NCBI GenBank assembly: GCA_015709315.1
Contig: JACCQI010000020.1
Location: 1 to 59,428, forward strand
Direction: 5' to 3'
Origin: Desulfovibrionaceae bacterium
GTDB taxonomy: Bacteria > Desulfobacterota > Desulfovibrionia > Desulfovibrionales > Desulfovibrionaceae
DNA length: 59,428 nt
Shown: one piece after another, positions 43,283 to 52,160 of the stretch
Layout: each line of letters opens with the position of its first letter
Numbering within the stretch: position 1 is the first letter of the stretch
Made by a program: the position numbers and the translations under genes
Notes under the pieces: model-generated
Database searches by the model: none
Told to the model about the DNA's origin: nothing
What the model saw: the letters and a program-made list of their open reading frames with translations, nothing else

Positions 43283-45859
43283 TCAGACCTTGGGCTTGAT
43301 GCCTTCCAGCAACTTGTCCACGTCCTCCACGCTCATGGGTTTGTAAAAGAAAAATCCCTGGACGTACCTGCACCCCTCGCTTTCCAGGAAGGACAACTGC
43401 TCCGACGTTTCCACGCCTTCGGCCACGATCTTGAGTCCCATGGACTCGCCGAGCGAGAACACCGTGCGGACGATGGCCTGGCTGTCCGCGCTGACCTCGA
43501 CGGCGTCGATGAAGCTGCGGTCCACCTTGACCACGTCGATGGGAAAGCGTTGCAGGTAGGAAAGCGACGAGTAACCGGTGCCGAAATCGTCGATGCAGAT
43601 GCGAACGCCGAGATCCTTGAGCAGCAGCAGCATGTCCTCGGCCATGGCCGGGTTGTCCATGAGCGCGGACTCCGTGATCTCAAGGAACAGGGACTCCGGC
43701 CCCAGGCCCGATTTCTCCAGGGCCCTGGACACCTGGCCGACCAGCATGGACTGGCCGAAATGCTTGCCGGAAATGTTGATGTTGATGGTCAAATCCTCCC
43801 CGGATTCCACGCCGAGGTAGTCCTGCCACCGCTTGATCTGGTCACACGCCTCCTCCAAAACCATATTGTCGATGACGTAGATGAGTCCCGTGTCCTCGGC
43901 CAGGGTGATGAAGTCCGTGGGGCCGATGATGCCGTGGTCCGGGTGCCGCCACCGGACCAATGCCTCGAAGCCGCACACCCGGCGCCGCTCCAGGCAGACG
44001 ATGGGCTGATAGACCACCTCGAACTCGCGCAGGTCAACGGCCCGGCGCAGGTCCGTTTCCAGGGCCATGAGTTCCAGGGCCTGGTCGTGCATCTTCTTGT
44101 TGAACACCTTGAAGCGGGACTTGCCCAGTTCCTTGGCCCGGTACATGGCCGTGTCCGCGTCCCGAAGCAACGCCTCGGGCCGGTCGTAGCCGTCGGTCTT
44201 GAGCACGATGCCGAGCGAGGCGGAGGTGAAGACCTCGTTGCCGCCGATGTTGAACGGCTGGCGCACGCCCTCGATGATCCGGCGGGCGATGGTGATGGCG
44301 TCCTTGGGCGCGGATATCTCTTCCTGCAGGATGGCGAATTCGTCGCCGCCGAACCGGGCGATGGTGTCCACGGACCGGCCGCACTGCTCCAATACCCTGG
44401 CCACGCCGCGCAACAGTTCGTCGCCCGCGTCGTGCCCCAGGGAGTCGTTGACCACCTTGAACCGATCCAGGTCCATGTACAGGACCGCGAACATGTGCTT
44501 GCGCCTTCTCGCGCGCTCCATGGCCATGCGCAGGTGGTCCAGGAACAGGGCCCGGTTGGGCAGCCCGGTCAGCGGGTCGTGGAACGCCTGCCGCTTGAGC
44601 TGGTCCTCGGCCTTCTTCCGCATGGTGATGTCCTCGATGGACCCCTCGAAGCAGACGATCTTCCCGCTCCGGTCCACGACCTTGCGGACGTTTTCCGAAA
44701 TCCAGATGATGCGCCCGTCGCGCTTGCGGACCTTGGAAACGAAATTCTTGACCTGGTCCCGGGTCTCGAACAGCTCGAGGAACTCCTTGCGCCGGTTGGG
44801 GTCCACGTATAGCTGCGTGCCGATGTCGTAGATGGAACTCATCACCTCATCGGGCGACTTGTAGCCGAGGATTCGGGCAAGGGCCGGGTTGGTGTCCTGG
44901 AAACGGCCGCTGAGCGACGTCTGGTAGATGCCTTCCACCGCGTTCTCGAAGATGGTCCGGTACTTCTTCTCCGCCTTTCGCAGGGCGTCGCCGATGACCT
45001 TTCTCTCGGCGATCTCGATCTTAAGCTGGGTGTTGGTCCGCATCAACTCCGAGGTCCGTTCCTCGACCTTCTGCTGCAACTCGTCGCGCGCCTCCTTGAG
45101 TTCGCGGGTCTTCTGGGCGACCCGGTCCTCCAGGTTGGTCACCAGCTCGGATATCTGGCCGGTCATGGCGTTCATGGCCTTGGCCAGTTGCCCCACCTCG
45201 TCGTCCGAAGTGATCACCGGCACGTTGCTGAAGTCCTTGACCGCCACCCGGCCCGCGTACTCGGAAAGCTGGGTCAGGGGTTTTGAAATGTTCATGATGA
45301 ACAGAAATACCAGCAGGGCGCTGCCGCCGAACAGGATGAGCATAAGGACCTGCTGCTCCACCAGCGCCTCGTGGATGTTGCGGGTGATTTCGGTCATGTC
45401 CATGCCGATGTGGACGTACCCGGCCAGGCCGCTCAGGATCGGGCTTGAGACATGCAGGTATATCTTGTCGTCCAGCTTTATCTCGCGCATCAGATTCTCT
45501 TCCCTGGCGGGTCCGGCGGGAATGTCGCCGACCAGCTTGGCGATGCGCGGAGGCATGTCCGGAAGGAAGGTGTGGGCCAGGACATCCCCATGCTCGTCGA
45601 CCACGGCCACGTAGGACACGGCCGCGATGCCGAGGTACTGGTCGATGCGCGCCTGGACCGACCCCGCGTCCCGGCTGAGGATGGTGGAGATGTCGGATTC
45701 GGCCACGCTCCGGGCCAGGGCCAGGGCCTTGGACTCGTACTCCCTGGTCATCTCCCGGCGCAGTCGGTTGCCGAAGGTCACGGAGGTGACCACGGCGATG
45801 ACGCCGAAGATGATCGTCATGAAAAAAAGCGGCTTGAGGAGAAGTTTGGGAGCCTTCAT
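43283..45859 (-). CDS. Membrane PAS-GGDEF-EAL c-di-GMP sensor protein
   Basis: An 858-residue signalling protein. A transmembrane helix (about 10-30), a periplasmic part, a second helix (about 170-190), a HAMP region, a coiled coil, a PAS/PAC domain (about 300-420), then GGDEF (motif 504-508, with I-site RSVD five residues before) and EAL (motif 632-634). Catalytic EAL residues look intact (ININIS, LEITES, DDFGTGYSS, EGVE), so it may both make and degrade c-di-GMP. The start at 45859 overlaps the stop of the upstream binding-protein gene (ATGA); an ATG three codons earlier is possible. The coupling suggests the binding protein provides its ligand signal. Confidence 0.93.
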   Translation of the reverse strand: MKAPKLLLKPLFFMTIIFGVIAVVTSVTFGNRLRREMTREYESKALALARSVAESDISTILSRDAGSVQARIDQYLGIAAVSYVAVVDEHGDVLAHTFLPDMPPRIAKLVGDIPAGPAREENLMREIKLDDKIYLHVSSPILSGLAGYVHIGMDMTEITRNIHEALVEQQVLMLILFGGSALLVFLFIMNISKPLTQLSEYAGRVAVKDFSNVPVITSDDEVGQLAKAMNAMTGQISELVTNLEDRVAQKTRELKEARDELQQKVEERTSELMRTNTQLKIEIAERKVIGDALRKAEKKYRTIFENAVEGIYQTSLSGRFQDTNPALARILGYKSPDEVMSSIYDIGTQLYVDPNRRKEFLELFETRDQVKNFVSKVRKRDGRIIWISENVRKVVDRSGKIVCFEGSIEDITMRKKAEDQLKRQAFHDPLTGLPNRALFLDHLRMAMERARRRKHMFAVLYMDLDRFKVVNDSLGHDAGDELLRGVARVLEQCGRSVDTIARFGGDEFAILQEEISAPKDAITIARRIIEGVRQPFNIGGNEVFTSASLGIVLKTDGYDRPEALLRDADTAMYRAKELGKSRFKVFNKKMHDQALELMALETDLRRAVDLREFEVVYQPIVCLERRRVCGFEALVRWRHPDHGIIGPTDFITLAEDTGLIYVIDNMVLEEACDQIKRWQDYLGVESGEDLTININISGKHFGQSMLVGQVSRALEKSGLGPESLFLEITESALMDNPAMAEDMLLLLKDLGVRICIDDFGTGYSSLSYLQRFPIDVVKVDRSFIDAVEVSADSQAIVRTVFSLGESMGLKIVAEGVETSEQLSFLESEGCRYVQGFFFYKPMSVEDVDKLLEGIKPKV

Positions 45860-47106
45860 TTGCGCCATCTCTCCCAGTCGGTGAAAGTGTTGAAGCTGCC
45901 CCCCGATACCGTGGTGAAGTACACGGCGTTGAGCCCCTGGTGCCGCCTGCTCCCGAAGTCCACGCGATGGCCGATGCCCAGGTCGAAATTACGCATGGAA
46001 GCCATGATCTCGGGGATGCGCTCCCTGAGCGGCTGGTCGCCCATGCGCCTGACCATCTCGCCCAGAAGCACACCGTTCAAAAAACCCTCGAAGCTGACGT
46101 AGCTGAACCGGCGCGGCTTGCCCCCCTCGGCCTGGGTCATGGGCACGCCTTCGTAATCGCCCATGATCTTGCGGTACAGCCGTACGCCCGGAAAAGTCAG
46201 ATCCGCATAGCTCGGCACCACCTGGGTATGGATCAGGTTCGCGGTGTAGTCCCGGCCGTCCTTGCGCCCCTGCTCCACAAGCAGGTCGAGCATCTTGTCG
46301 CTGTCCGAAAAGGACAGTCCGGCCACGGGCCCGTCGAACCCGACCCGCCTGGCGTCGCGAATGAACGCCCCCTGAGACGCGTAGGTGCCCACAGTGATGA
46401 CGGCGTCCACATCCCGTTCCAGGAGGTGAAGGGCCTCCCGGGTGAAATCCTGGTCAAAGGACGCGCCCCGCCGGTAGGCGGCCTCGGCCACGATCTTCAG
46501 GCCGTAGCGCGAAAGCGCCCGCTTCACGCCGTCCCAGCCGGTCCGGCCGTAGGCGTCGCTCTGGTAGAACACCCCGATGCGGCTCAGGCCGATGGACAGC
46601 AGGCGGTCCACCAGGCCGGTGGTCTCGTCGAAATAGGAGGCGCGGAGATTGTAGACGTACCGGCCGAAAGGCTCTGTCCGCAGAGGCTGCGCCCCGGTAA
46701 AGGGAAAAAGCAGATAGATGTTCCTGTCCTGGAATTTTTGGAGCAGCGGTAGAATGCACGTGGTGGTCGGCGTGCCCACGTAGGAGCACAGGGCGAACAC
46801 ATTGTCGCGCCGGATGAACCGGGCGGTGTTCTGGAAGCAGGGGGCGGGGTTGTAGCCGTCGTTGGCCGGGACGATCCGAATGGTCCACCCGTTGGCCCCG
46901 CCCGCGGCGTTGAAGTGGTCGATGTACGCCATCATGCCCCGGTAGAACTCCATGCCGAGTTCCCCGTTCGCCCCGGTGAAGGCGGCGGACATGCCGAAGA
47001 CCAGTTCCCGGTCCCCGTCGGCGCGCGCGTAATGGGCGGGAAGAACAAGGCACGCGGCCAGGCTCAGGGCCAGCGCGGCAAGCAGTATTTTCCTTTTCCT
47101 ATCCAC
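45856..47106 (-). CDS. Periplasmic ligand-binding protein (LivJ-like) paired with a c-di-GMP enzyme
   Basis: A 416-residue type I periplasmic-binding-fold protein with a signal peptide (basic RKRK, hydrophobic core, ARA-D). Typical segments are VFGMSAAFTGANGELGMEFY and VPANDGYNP. The start is a GTG at 47106, the only suitable start in frame just before the signal; its Shine-Dalgarno is weak. No ABC permease or ATPase gene is near. Instead it overlaps the membrane PAS-GGDEF-EAL gene by four bases, so I infer a sensory role, presenting a bound solute to the periplasmic domain of that enzyme. Confidence 0.85.
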   Translation of the reverse strand: MDRKRKILLAALALSLAACLVLPAHYARADGDRELVFGMSAAFTGANGELGMEFYRGMMAYIDHFNAAGGANGWTIRIVPANDGYNPAPCFQNTARFIRRDNVFALCSYVGTPTTTCILPLLQKFQDRNIYLLFPFTGAQPLRTEPFGRYVYNLRASYFDETTGLVDRLLSIGLSRIGVFYQSDAYGRTGWDGVKRALSRYGLKIVAEAAYRRGASFDQDFTREALHLLERDVDAVITVGTYASQGAFIRDARRVGFDGPVAGLSFSDSDKMLDLLVEQGRKDGRDYTANLIHTQVVPSYADLTFPGVRLYRKIMGDYEGVPMTQAEGGKPRRFSYVSFEGFLNGVLLGEMVRRMGDQPLRERIPEIMASMRNFDLGIGHRVDFGSRRHQGLNAVYFTTVSGGSFNTFTDWERWRK

Positions 47107-47261
47107 GGATAACTCATGCCATTCCCGACATAAAAGTGCAACCGGAAGCCCCGGATTACACGGCTGCGCCACCGCCGTACCCGGCCCTGCGCCGGGGTGG
47201 GGCCGCCCTCGCTCCCCATGGCGCGAACGGCCGGAAACGGGGACCGCGCGGGGCCGCGCGG

Positions 47262-47741
47262 CTAGAAAACGTTGACGAACTCGCAGTCCATGCTCCCGCC
47301 GTCGAAAACCGTGATCACCGCAAGCGAACCGGATTCCCCAAGGGAGCCGGGATTGCAGAGGCGAACGCCGCCGGTCACGGACCAGTCGCGGGCGTGGGTG
47401 TGGCCGTAGCAAACCAGGTCGTATCCCGGCCCGAAGGCCTGGGCCGCCTTGAGCGGCACCTGGGAACGCGGCCCCCAGCCGTGGGTGACGCCCACGGTGA
47501 TCGGGCCGAGTCGGGCCGTGGCCATGGGCTCGAGCTGATCGGCCAGCCGGGGGTCCCAGTCGCAGTTGCCGCGCACGCAGATGAAATTGTCGTGCTGCAT
47601 GAAATAGGACCAGGTATCGAAGGACGTGATGTCGCCGCAATGGACGAGCACGTCCGCCGGGCCGAGCCACGCGGAATAGACACGGTCAAGCCAAGCGGGC
47701 GGACTCCCCATGTGGGTATCCGAAATAACGGCGATCCTCAT
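47262..47741 (-). CDS. YfcE/MJ0936-type metallophosphoesterase
   Basis: A 159-residue calcineurin-like phosphodiesterase. Metal-ligand motifs are intact: ISDTHMG, HCGDI, RGNCDWD and CYGHTHARDW. It begins 14 bases after the mlaA stop, so it is probably the last gene of the Mla operon. Substrate unknown. Confidence 0.92.
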   Translation of the reverse strand: MRIAVISDTHMGSPPAWLDRVYSAWLGPADVLVHCGDITSFDTWSYFMQHDNFICVRGNCDWDPRLADQLEPMATARLGPITVGVTHGWGPRSQVPLKAAQAFGPGYDLVCYGHTHARDWSVTGGVRLCNPGSLGESGSLAVITVFDGGSMDCEFVNVF

Positions 47742-47755
47742 TGCGGAAGGGAGAG

Positions 47756-48574
47756 CTATTCGGCGACCTTCTTGGCCCGGTAGCGGATGTAGGCGTCGCG
47801 CACCGCGGCGTACTTGTCCACGGCGCCTTCGGTCAGGGTCTCGTAATTATTGTCCTCGAGCTCCAGGGAAAGCGCGTTGACGTTCTTGTACGCCCTGACC
47901 GCGACCATTTCCAGGAAGGTCAGGTCGGCGTAGGTCAGCGGATCGCAGAAGTAATCGCCCACGAAGCCGACGGACTCGCGGATGGAACTGGGGCCGAGAA
48001 AGGGCCAGACCAAGTAGACGCCGTGCCCGAAACCGGCCTTGCCCAGCGTTTGGCCGAAGCCGTCGGCGGTGGGACGTTCCGGCTCCCAGTTGTGGGGACG
48101 GTCGGCGGTCACGTCGCCCAAGCCGCCAAGACCGAAGGCGGTGTTGGCGATGAACTTCGAGACTTCCATATAGGCGGCGTCGAACTTGCCGGTCAGGACG
48201 TTGTTGATGAACCGGACCGGGAACAGCATGTTGATGAAGAAATTGCTCACCCAGGTGCGGGGCCTTTCGGGAATCAGCCAGGCGTACCCGGTGGCCAGAG
48301 GCTTGAACAAGGCATGGTACAGGCCGTCATTGAACACGAACCAGGTCTTGTTCCAGTAATACAGAGGATCGGCAACTGTCTGATACTCATCGTACTCGTC
48401 GTCGAAGCTGTCGAAATCACTCTCCTCGCCGATCTGGCCGGAAGAGAATTGGGCCACTTCGATGGGATCGGACAGCTCTCCCGCGGCCAGGGCGGAAGCC
48501 GCCGTCCCCAAAAGGAGAAAGGCGGTCATGACCACAGCCGCAACACCCCAGTAGGTCCTATGTTCGATTCTCAC
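47756..48574 (-). CDS. mlaA: MlaA/VacJ-family outer-membrane lipid-asymmetry protein
   Basis: The MlaA component of the Mla operon, 272 residues. The family core is clear (DPLYYWNKTWFVFNDGLY, FIANTAFGLGGLGD, QTLGKAGFGHGVYLVWPFLG). It has an ordinary signal peptide and no lipobox Cys, unlike typical MlaA and unlike the second homologue at 20964-21752. An acidic Asp/Glu/Tyr region (about 45-68) precedes the core. ATGA overlap with mlaC. Confidence 0.93.
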   Translation of the reverse strand: MRIEHRTYWGVAAVVMTAFLLLGTAASALAAGELSDPIEVAQFSSGQIGEESDFDSFDDEYDEYQTVADPLYYWNKTWFVFNDGLYHALFKPLATGYAWLIPERPRTWVSNFFINMLFPVRFINNVLTGKFDAAYMEVSKFIANTAFGLGGLGDVTADRPHNWEPERPTADGFGQTLGKAGFGHGVYLVWPFLGPSSIRESVGFVGDYFCDPLTYADLTFLEMVAVRAYKNVNALSLELEDNNYETLTEGAVDKYAAVRDAYIRYRAKKVAE

Positions 48575-49206
48575 GACGCCTGCTCTTTTTCCTGCTGTTG
48601 TCGGTCGATGATCTCAATCCTGTCTTGTATGATCTGCAACAAATCCTCGGGGGTGCCCTTCCTCAGCACCTCCTGAAATTGACTGCGGTAATTCATCACC
48701 AGGCTGACGCCTTCGGCGACGATGTCATAGATCATCCACTTGTCCTGGATAATCCTCAGACGGAATTCAACTATAATTTTCTTGTCTTTGTCAATGATTT
48801 CCACGAGAACTTTCGATTTTTCTCCGGAAATAGCCTCACTTTTGTAAAGGACCTCCTGTCCTTCATAGGCGGGAATACGCTTCAGGTAGGACCGTTCGAG
48901 GAGCTTGATGAACGCTTCGGTCAGGTCGGTCCGCATCTGCGGGGTCATATCCAGCCACGCCCTGCCCACGGCGAATTTGGTGACCAGCCCGAAGTCGATG
49001 TACTGGTCGGCCACGGCCCTGAGCTTGGAGATGGACGCATCGTGGTTCTCCGGGGTCAGAATATCCGGGTCGGACAGCATGGAGATGAGCTTTTCAGCCC
49101 CCTCCTTGACCCGCTCAAGGGGCGTCTGGCCGGGCGGAGCGGCCTGCACCGCGCCGGAAAGGAGAACAACCAGAAGAAACGACAACACTGTTTTTTTCAA
49201 AACCAT
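48571..49206 (-). CDS. mlaC: MlaC-family periplasmic phospholipid shuttle protein
   Basis: A 211-residue periplasmic protein (signal ending VQAAPPG). MlaC carries phospholipid between the outer-membrane MlaA complex and inner-membrane MlaFEDB. The conserved region FAVGRAWLDMTPQMRTDLTE and the late YRSQFQEVLRKG are visible. It starts 32 bases after mlaD. Confidence 0.95.
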   Translation of the reverse strand: MVLKKTVLSFLLVVLLSGAVQAAPPGQTPLERVKEGAEKLISMLSDPDILTPENHDASISKLRAVADQYIDFGLVTKFAVGRAWLDMTPQMRTDLTEAFIKLLERSYLKRIPAYEGQEVLYKSEAISGEKSKVLVEIIDKDKKIIVEFRLRIIQDKWMIYDIVAEGVSLVMNYRSQFQEVLRKGTPEDLLQIIQDRIEIIDRQQQEKEQAS

Positions 49207-49238
49207 ATCAAACCCTCAAACCAAACAGACGTCCGTAG

Positions 49239-49685
49239 TTACACTTCGCCGAAGGCGAATTTGCTTATCAAGTCCTCCAGGTCGATGGCGGGCTGGGTAT
49301 CGAACAAGGTATCGCCCGGCTTGACCGGATCGCCAAGCCCGCCGGGGATGATCTTGATGTACTTGTCCCCGATCAGGCCATTGGTCTTCACGGCGGCGAT
49401 GGCGTCGTCGGTCAGCTCCACTTCCTTGAGGACCATCATGGACACCAGCGCCACGCCCTGCTTCTGATCCAGGGCAATTTCGTTGACGAACCCTATTTCC
49501 ACGCCGAACATCTGGATGGGAGCGTTCACCTTGAGGCCCGATATATCAGAAAAGTTGGCTTTGACAACATAATATTTATCCGAGAACAACTGGACGTTGC
49601 CCAGCTTGACGCTCATGTAGATCACGGCCAGCAGGCCCATGATGACAAAAATACCCACAGCGGTTTCTTTCTTCATCTTCATCAT
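49239..49685 (-). CDS. mlaD: MlaD-family MCE-domain protein
   Basis: A 148-residue protein with one N-terminal transmembrane helix (VGIFVIMGLLAVIYMSVKLG) and one MCE domain, which forms the lipid-conducting hexamer on the MlaFE transporter. Length is normal for MlaD. The start overlaps mlaF by four bases. Confidence 0.95.
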   Translation of the reverse strand: MMKMKKETAVGIFVIMGLLAVIYMSVKLGNVQLFSDKYYVVKANFSDISGLKVNAPIQMFGVEIGFVNEIALDQKQGVALVSMMVLKEVELTDDAIAAVKTNGLIGDKYIKIIPGGLGDPVKPGDTLFDTQPAIDLEDLISKFAFGEV

Positions 49686-50530
49686 CGTTCATCCTTCCGG
49701 AGGGTTGTGTCGCCCAATAGCGCACTGCAGTCGTCCTTGAACATGGACGGATCGAGCGGCGGCAGGGTCAGTCTGGGGGCGTCCCGCTCCTCGGTCTTCC
49801 TGTCCAGGAAGTGGCGCAGGTACGGGTCTTGGGTTTTCTCGAGGTCATCGATGGAGCCTTCGTAGAGGCAGTGCCCCTCGCCCAGGATGACCACGTGATC
49901 CGCCAGCGAACGCATGCTCGCCAGGTCGTGGGTAACCACCACCATGGTCATGTCGAAACGGCGCATCATCTCGAGCAGCAGCTGGTCCAGCTCGGCGGAC
50001 ATGATCGGGTCCAGCCCCGAGGTGGGTTCGTCGCAAAAAAGCATCCGGGGGTCCATGACCAGGGCGCGGGCCAACCCGGCCCGCTTCCGCATGCCGCCCG
50101 ACAGTTCGTTGGGAAACAGGTCCATGGCATGGTCCAGGCCGACCATTTCCAGCCGGTCGCGCACGATCTCCATGACCTGCGCCTCTTTCAGGCGGGTGTG
50201 CTCGCGAAGGGGCAGGGCCACGTTGTCCTTGAGCCGAAGCGAGCCAAGCAGCGCGCCGTCCTGGAAGAGAACGCCCGAACGCTGCCGGATGCAGCGGGCC
50301 TGCCTCGGCGGCATGGAGCTGGTGTCGTGGCCGCCGATGAAGATTTTCCCGGAAATGGGAGTGTGCAGCTGCAGGATGTGCTTGATGACGGTGGACTTGC
50401 CGCAGCCGGAGCCGCCCACGATCATGGACAGCTTGCCGCCCGGGAACTCGATGTTCAGGTCGGAAACCACGGGCGTACCGCCGTATCCCACGGCCAGGTC
50501 CTGCGTTCGTATGCTCGGCGCGCCGTTCAT
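49682..50530 (-). CDS. mlaF: Mla phospholipid transporter ATPase
   Basis: The ABC ATPase of the Mla system, 282 residues. Walker A GGSGCGKST, signature LSGGMRKRAGLARAL and Walker B LFCDEPTSGLDP are intact, all MlaF-like. A 30-residue C-terminal extension follows the core. Located between mlaE (10-base gap) and mlaD (overlap). Confidence 0.96.
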   Translation of the reverse strand: MNGAPSIRTQDLAVGYGGTPVVSDLNIEFPGGKLSMIVGGSGCGKSTVIKHILQLHTPISGKIFIGGHDTSSMPPRQARCIRQRSGVLFQDGALLGSLRLKDNVALPLREHTRLKEAQVMEIVRDRLEMVGLDHAMDLFPNELSGGMRKRAGLARALVMDPRMLFCDEPTSGLDPIMSAELDQLLLEMMRRFDMTMVVVTHDLASMRSLADHVVILGEGHCLYEGSIDDLEKTQDPYLRHFLDRKTEERDAPRLTLPPLDPSMFKDDCSALLGDTTLRKDER

Positions 50531-50540
50531 ATCCTCCCCC

Positions 50541-51347
50541 CTACCACAGAAGCGACGTCAGGATATAATCCGCCGCCAGGATGACCACGCAGGATTTGAC
50601 CACCGCATTGGTGGTGGACTGGCTGACGCCCTCCGGCCCGGCGTGCCCGGACCGGGTGTGGGTATAGTAGCCCTCGAAACAGCAGATGGTGCAGACCAGC
50701 AGGCCGAACACCACGGCCTTGATGAAGCCGCCCTCGATGTCGTCCCAGTCGAGCGAGCTCTGCACCCGTGACCAGTATACGCCCGCGTTGGCGCCGAGCA
50801 GCTTGACGCCGGTCAGCCAGCCGCCCCACATGGCGATCAGGTCGAAAAACGCCGTCAGAATCGGGAAGCTGATGATGCTGGCGGCCACCTTCGGGGCCAC
50901 CAGGTAGCGCACGGGATTGATGTCCATGATGGTCAGAGCATCGATCTGCTCGGAAATGCGCATGATCCCGATTTCGGCGGTCATGGCCGAGCCGGCCCGA
51001 CCCGTGAGCATGATGGCCGTAAGCACCGGCGCCAGCTCGCGGACCATGCTGAGCGCCACGCCGGCTCCCAGGAAACCGTCCGCGCCGAACAGGGAGAGGG
51101 CGAAATAGAGCTGCATGCCCATGACCATGCCCGTGAACAGGCCGATCAGGGCAATGACCGTCACCGACTGGACGCCGATGAAATAGATTTGCCGGACGAT
51201 CTTGGGGAACTGCCCAAATCCGGCAAAGATCAGGCGCGCCGAGTCGAGGAGAAAGAGTGCCTGGGCACCCAGTTCGTCCACAATCTCCCTGCATAGGGCA
51301 TAGGGAAACAGAACCGGCGCAAACATCCCGCGTGTTTTATCCGCCAT
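50541..51347 (-). CDS. mlaE: Mla phospholipid transporter permease
   Basis: The inner-membrane permease, 268 residues, with the family block GRAGSAMTAEIGIMRISEQ and multiple spans. An N-terminal amphipathic part precedes the first membrane region. First gene of mlaEFDCA plus the phosphoesterase; no mlaB STAS gene is present here. Confidence 0.95.
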   Translation of the reverse strand: MADKTRGMFAPVLFPYALCREIVDELGAQALFLLDSARLIFAGFGQFPKIVRQIYFIGVQSVTVIALIGLFTGMVMGMQLYFALSLFGADGFLGAGVALSMVRELAPVLTAIMLTGRAGSAMTAEIGIMRISEQIDALTIMDINPVRYLVAPKVAASIISFPILTAFFDLIAMWGGWLTGVKLLGANAGVYWSRVQSSLDWDDIEGGFIKAVVFGLLVCTICCFEGYYTHTRSGHAGPEGVSQSTTNAVVKSCVVILAADYILTSLLW

Positions 51348-51535
51348 CCTTGGCTCCGCCCCCGAAGGGGCGTAGTTGCGTTATCTCCGAAAGGGACCAG
51401 GAATGTCCCTTGGGCCGACAGCCGTTGAAAACCGTAATGCGTATGTGTAGCCAATATACGCGAAAACGGCAAGACTGTTGCGCTTTTTGTCCCGAATTCA
51501 TGTTTATTCCCCGAATGACGGCGCTTGACCGGGGC

Positions 51536-52147
51536 CTATTTCTCGCCCTTCCCGTTCTTGCGCGTCCACCAGTCCGGGTCCGGCCCCAGAAACCACCAGT
51601 CCTTGTGGTCGGTCTTTTCGATCACCTCGGCCAGTTGCCTGCCCCACTCGGTACGCACCCGCTGCACGGCCATCTCGAGCCACTCGCCCGCGTACCTGTT
51701 GCCCAGGTCGAACTCCTCCTTGAGGTTGAGCATGAAGTCCAGCTGGTCCGCGTCCTGGGCCAGCTTGGCCTCCAGGGAGGCGGTCTCCTCCAGCTCCTTC
51801 CAGTACCCCAGGATGTCGTCCTCCAGCCCGGTGCCGCCGGTGGCGTGCTCAAGCGCCAGGGTGCGCTCGGACTTGTCGTAGATGCGGTTGACGTAGTTGA
51901 AGTCCGCCGTACGCGCCTCGTGCAGGTCGTGAAACAGACACATGTAGGTGGTCCGGGGCACGTCCGCCCCGGCCATGAGGGCCAGCACGTGCCCGATGAC
52001 CGCCGTGCGGAAGGAGTGCTCGGCCACGTTTTCGCCGCCCGTGCCCAGGAACTGGTACCCGGTCCTCGGCGTCTTGCGGAGCATGCCGCATTCATTAAAG
52101 AAATCCACTATCCGGGTGAGTTTGTCCCGCCCCTTCATGTCGGCCAT
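51536..52147 (-). CDS. HD-domain phosphohydrolase (YfbR-like)
   Basis: A 203-residue HD-family protein. The metal ligands are the His in GENVAEHSFRTAVIGH, the HD pair in CLFHDLHEARTAD and the late Asp in LAQDADQLDF. This pattern is seen in YfbR-type 5'-deoxynucleotidases. GGGAGG precedes the start. It follows argJ by 13 bases, so the two probably share a transcript. Substrate is inferred from family. Confidence 0.88.
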   Translation of the reverse strand: MADMKGRDKLTRIVDFFNECGMLRKTPRTGYQFLGTGGENVAEHSFRTAVIGHVLALMAGADVPRTTYMCLFHDLHEARTADFNYVNRIYDKSERTLALEHATGGTGLEDDILGYWKELEETASLEAKLAQDADQLDFMLNLKEEFDLGNRYAGEWLEMAVQRVRTEWGRQLAEVIEKTDHKDWWFLGPDPDWWTRKNGKGEK

Positions 52148-52160
52148 GAAAAACGCCTCC

